Assembly: GCA_045577175.1 (NCBI GenBank)
Contig: JAZNHT010000055.1
Coordinates: forward strand, 1-33,525
Source: SIG701 sp045577175
Lineage (GTDB): Bacteria; Bacillota; Clostridia; Oscillospirales; CAG-272
Length of the DNA: 33,525 nucleotides
Direction: 5' to 3'
Shown: piece by piece, positions 32,051 to 33,525 of the stretch
How positions within the stretch are numbered: the stretch's first letter is position 1
Layout of the letters: every line of letters starts with the position of its first letter
The notes under the pieces: model-generated
Told to the model about the DNA's origin: nothing
Databases searched by the model: none
The model's input: only the letters and a program-made list of their open reading frames with translations
Made by a program: the position numbers and the translations under genes

Positions 32051-33525
32051 ATGTCGTTTTCGCAATTTTTGAAGAGCGTTTTTCGCCGCGGCGTGCCGCT
32101 TGTCCTGCTCGCCGCTGTCACGGGCGGTGTCTTTTACGCCATGCGGCAGACACCCGACACGGAGGTGCCGCCGTCCGACGGGACTACGGGCATTTTTCTG
32201 CCCGGCACCACCGCACCGTCCGCCGATACGGTCGTTCTGATCCGCGATACCGAGATCGAAATTCCGCCGTTGCCGACCGTTACGGTGCAGACGGCGTTCT
32301 CCAAGGAGCAGCTTTTTGCCGTTTCGGACGCGTATGCGCCGTCCTTGTCCGCGCAAACGCTCACCGATGCCGGCTTCTCCGTCTCCGATAAGGCGTATGC
32401 GAAAAGCACGCACGTGCTCGCCGTCGCTGATGCACTCGGATTTTTGCCGGAGGCGTACTCGCTTACGTTCGGCACGGTGCACGAGCTATCCTACGTCCGC
32501 GAGGACGAGATGAGTGCGCCCGTGCCCGTCTACACCGAGACGAAGGCGCTGCTCCCTGCGGTCGAGCCGTACATGGGGTATCTGATGCTCTCCACGACGG
32601 AAACAACGTCCGTTTATTCCGCGGACGGAACGCTGCTTGTGAGCTTCCCGTTTGAGGAATACCGCTGCGCGAACACGCGCGACCCGGACGGAAATCCGAT
32701 CTTTTACAAGGACACGGAGGACGGGCGGCAGTACTACCGCATTGACGAAGAAAACGGCGGCTTCATCCCGTCCGATTACGTGGACAGTGCGCACAACCGC
32801 GGTGTGTATTTTGACTATCCCGCCTACTACGGGCTGTCCGACAACGGGCTCGGTCGCATTGTTTTGATTGAAACGACGGCGGAAAAGATTCCGATTGAAA
32901 CGGAGGCTGAAACGGAGACGGAGCCCGAAACGGAAGCCGAAGCCGATACGGAAGCCGAAACCGATACGGATGCCGATACAGAGCCCGAAACCGAGCCTGC
33001 GCCGACTTACAAAGTGAACGTCCTTTCCGAATCGACGCTGTGGGCGTACGGATATTCCACTGTCCGCCGGATGACGGGCTACAACTACACCGCGGCGTAC
33101 AATTTCTCCGAGGGAATGGCATACGTCATCGATCAGAACGGGCAGATGCAATTTCTGAATGAATCCTTCTACCGCGCGTTCACCACGTACAAGAGCTATT
33201 CCTACCATGACTGGTATGTACGGGAATATCTCCTGCCGCCCTTGACGGCGGGGGAGGAATCGATCGGCTTCTTCTACTACGATCACGGGCTTGTCCGTGT
33301 GCGCCGACAGGTGGTGGACTGGACATATACGGATCGCGTGGCGGTCGATGAGGATATTCTGATCGACAAAACGGGGGCGGAGTTCCCCGTGCCGGAGGGA
33401 TATGACATTATCGCCTACTCCGACGGCATGATCCTTTTGGAGCGAGACGGAAAATACGGATACATGGATTACACGGGCGCGTGGATTGCGCAGCCGATCT
33501 ACGATTTTGCACGTCCGTTTATCGA
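32051..33525 (+). CDS. Membrane-anchored WG-repeat protein (C-terminus beyond window)
   Basis: An open frame of 491 codons from the ATG at 32051 (AAAGGAG upstream) to the right edge without a stop. A single N-terminal membrane anchor (about 11-30) precedes an extracellular part. Residues about 282-316 are a Glu/Thr/Asp linker (ETE, DTE, EAE units, 32891-32999), typical of surface proteins in Clostridia. WG-like repeats follow: YNFSEGMAYVIDQNGQMQFL near 358-377 and DGKYGYMDYTGAWIAQPIYD near the edge. WG repeats form beta-structures for binding, but the ligands are mostly unknown. It is probably cotranscribed with rlmH by proximity only. The same protein also has long acidic and Tyr-rich stretches before the linker with no family I recognise. 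Confidence 0.85.
   Translation, partial: MSFSQFLKSVFRRGVPLVLLAAVTGGVFYAMRQTPDTEVPPSDGTTGIFLPGTTAPSADTVVLIRDTEIEIPPLPTVTVQTAFSKEQLFAVSDAYAPSLSAQTLTDAGFSVSDKAYAKSTHVLAVADALGFLPEAYSLTFGTVHELSYVREDEMSAPVPVYTETKALLPAVEPYMGYLMLSTTETTSVYSADGTLLVSFPFEEYRCANTRDPDGNPIFYKDTEDGRQYYRIDEENGGFIPSDYVDSAHNRGVYFDYPAYYGLSDNGLGRIVLIETTAEKIPIETEAETETEPETEAEADTEAETDTDADTEPETEPAPTYKVNVLSESTLWAYGYSTVRRMTGYNYTAAYNFSEGMAYVIDQNGQMQFLNESFYRAFTTYKSYSYHDWYVREYLLPPLTAGEESIGFFYYDHGLVRVRRQVVDWTYTDRVAVDEDILIDKTGAEFPVPEGYDIIAYSDGMILLERDGKYGYMDYTGAWIAQPIYDFARPFI
32891..32999 (+). repeat. Low-complexity hexanucleotide-like repeat encoding Glu/Thr/Ala/Asp linker
   Basis: Repeated GAAACG, GAAGCC and GATACG units encode a roughly 35-residue acidic linker. 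The repetitive DNA can expand or contract by slippage in multiples of 6 bp without breaking the frame. Confidence 0.8.

Overview
The window looks like a chromosomal segment of a GC-rich, Gram-positive-type anaerobe of the Clostridia (Firmicutes), probably a gut or other host-associated lineage. This rests on family content: a giant secreted protein with CxxCG/TGH repeats and cell-wall-binding repeats, a UgtP-like glycolipid glucosyltransferase, a PflX-type radical SAM protein, a WG-repeat protein with a Glu/Thr-rich linker, AAAGGAG-type ribosome binding sites and SigA-like promoters. No rRNA, tRNA, CRISPR array, transposase or phage gene was seen. No taxonomic search was possible.

Layout. (1) Positions 1-12172, minus strand: an undecaprenyl-phosphate sugar transferase, two GNAT-fold proteins, a family 2 glycosyltransferase and a LicD protein form a tightly coupled operon for a surface glycopolymer. 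It is followed by a >2716-residue secreted protein that runs off the left edge. (2) 12264-14060, plus strand: a divergent two-gene unit with a DUF2156 protein and a GNAT protein, ending in a bidirectional terminator. (3) 14070-18877: a lipid kinase (minus), a 2-keto-3-deoxygluconate kinase (minus), a diacylglycerol glucosyltransferase (plus) and an unknown membrane protein (minus). (4) 18892-21606: a small XRE regulator with putative operator boxes, then a minus-strand run yfcE-mnmA-tcdA. (5) 22287-28602, minus strand: a lipoprotein subtilase, a tandem paralogue that has lost its catalytic residues, and a PflX-like radical SAM protein. (6) 29557 to the right edge, plus strand: a LarA-family racemase/epimerase homologue, rlmH and a truncated WG-repeat protein.

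The most unusual content is non-coding. Four large intergenic gaps (15045-15582, 21650-22262, 28644-29381, 30841-31520) hold copies of one mosaic element of roughly 540-740 bp. Each has long imperfect terminal inverted repeats built from interchangeable hairpin modules. A non-palindromic core of about 260-320 bp lies between them and contains hairpins with compensatory base changes. One end type always lies just upstream of the leader of a gene start. The other end type, where present, lies just after a gene stop. A 108-bp module is present in two almost identical inverted copies that bracket the LarA-like gene. I do not recognise the family. It behaves like a non-autonomous mobile repeat or a large structured RNA, possibly both.
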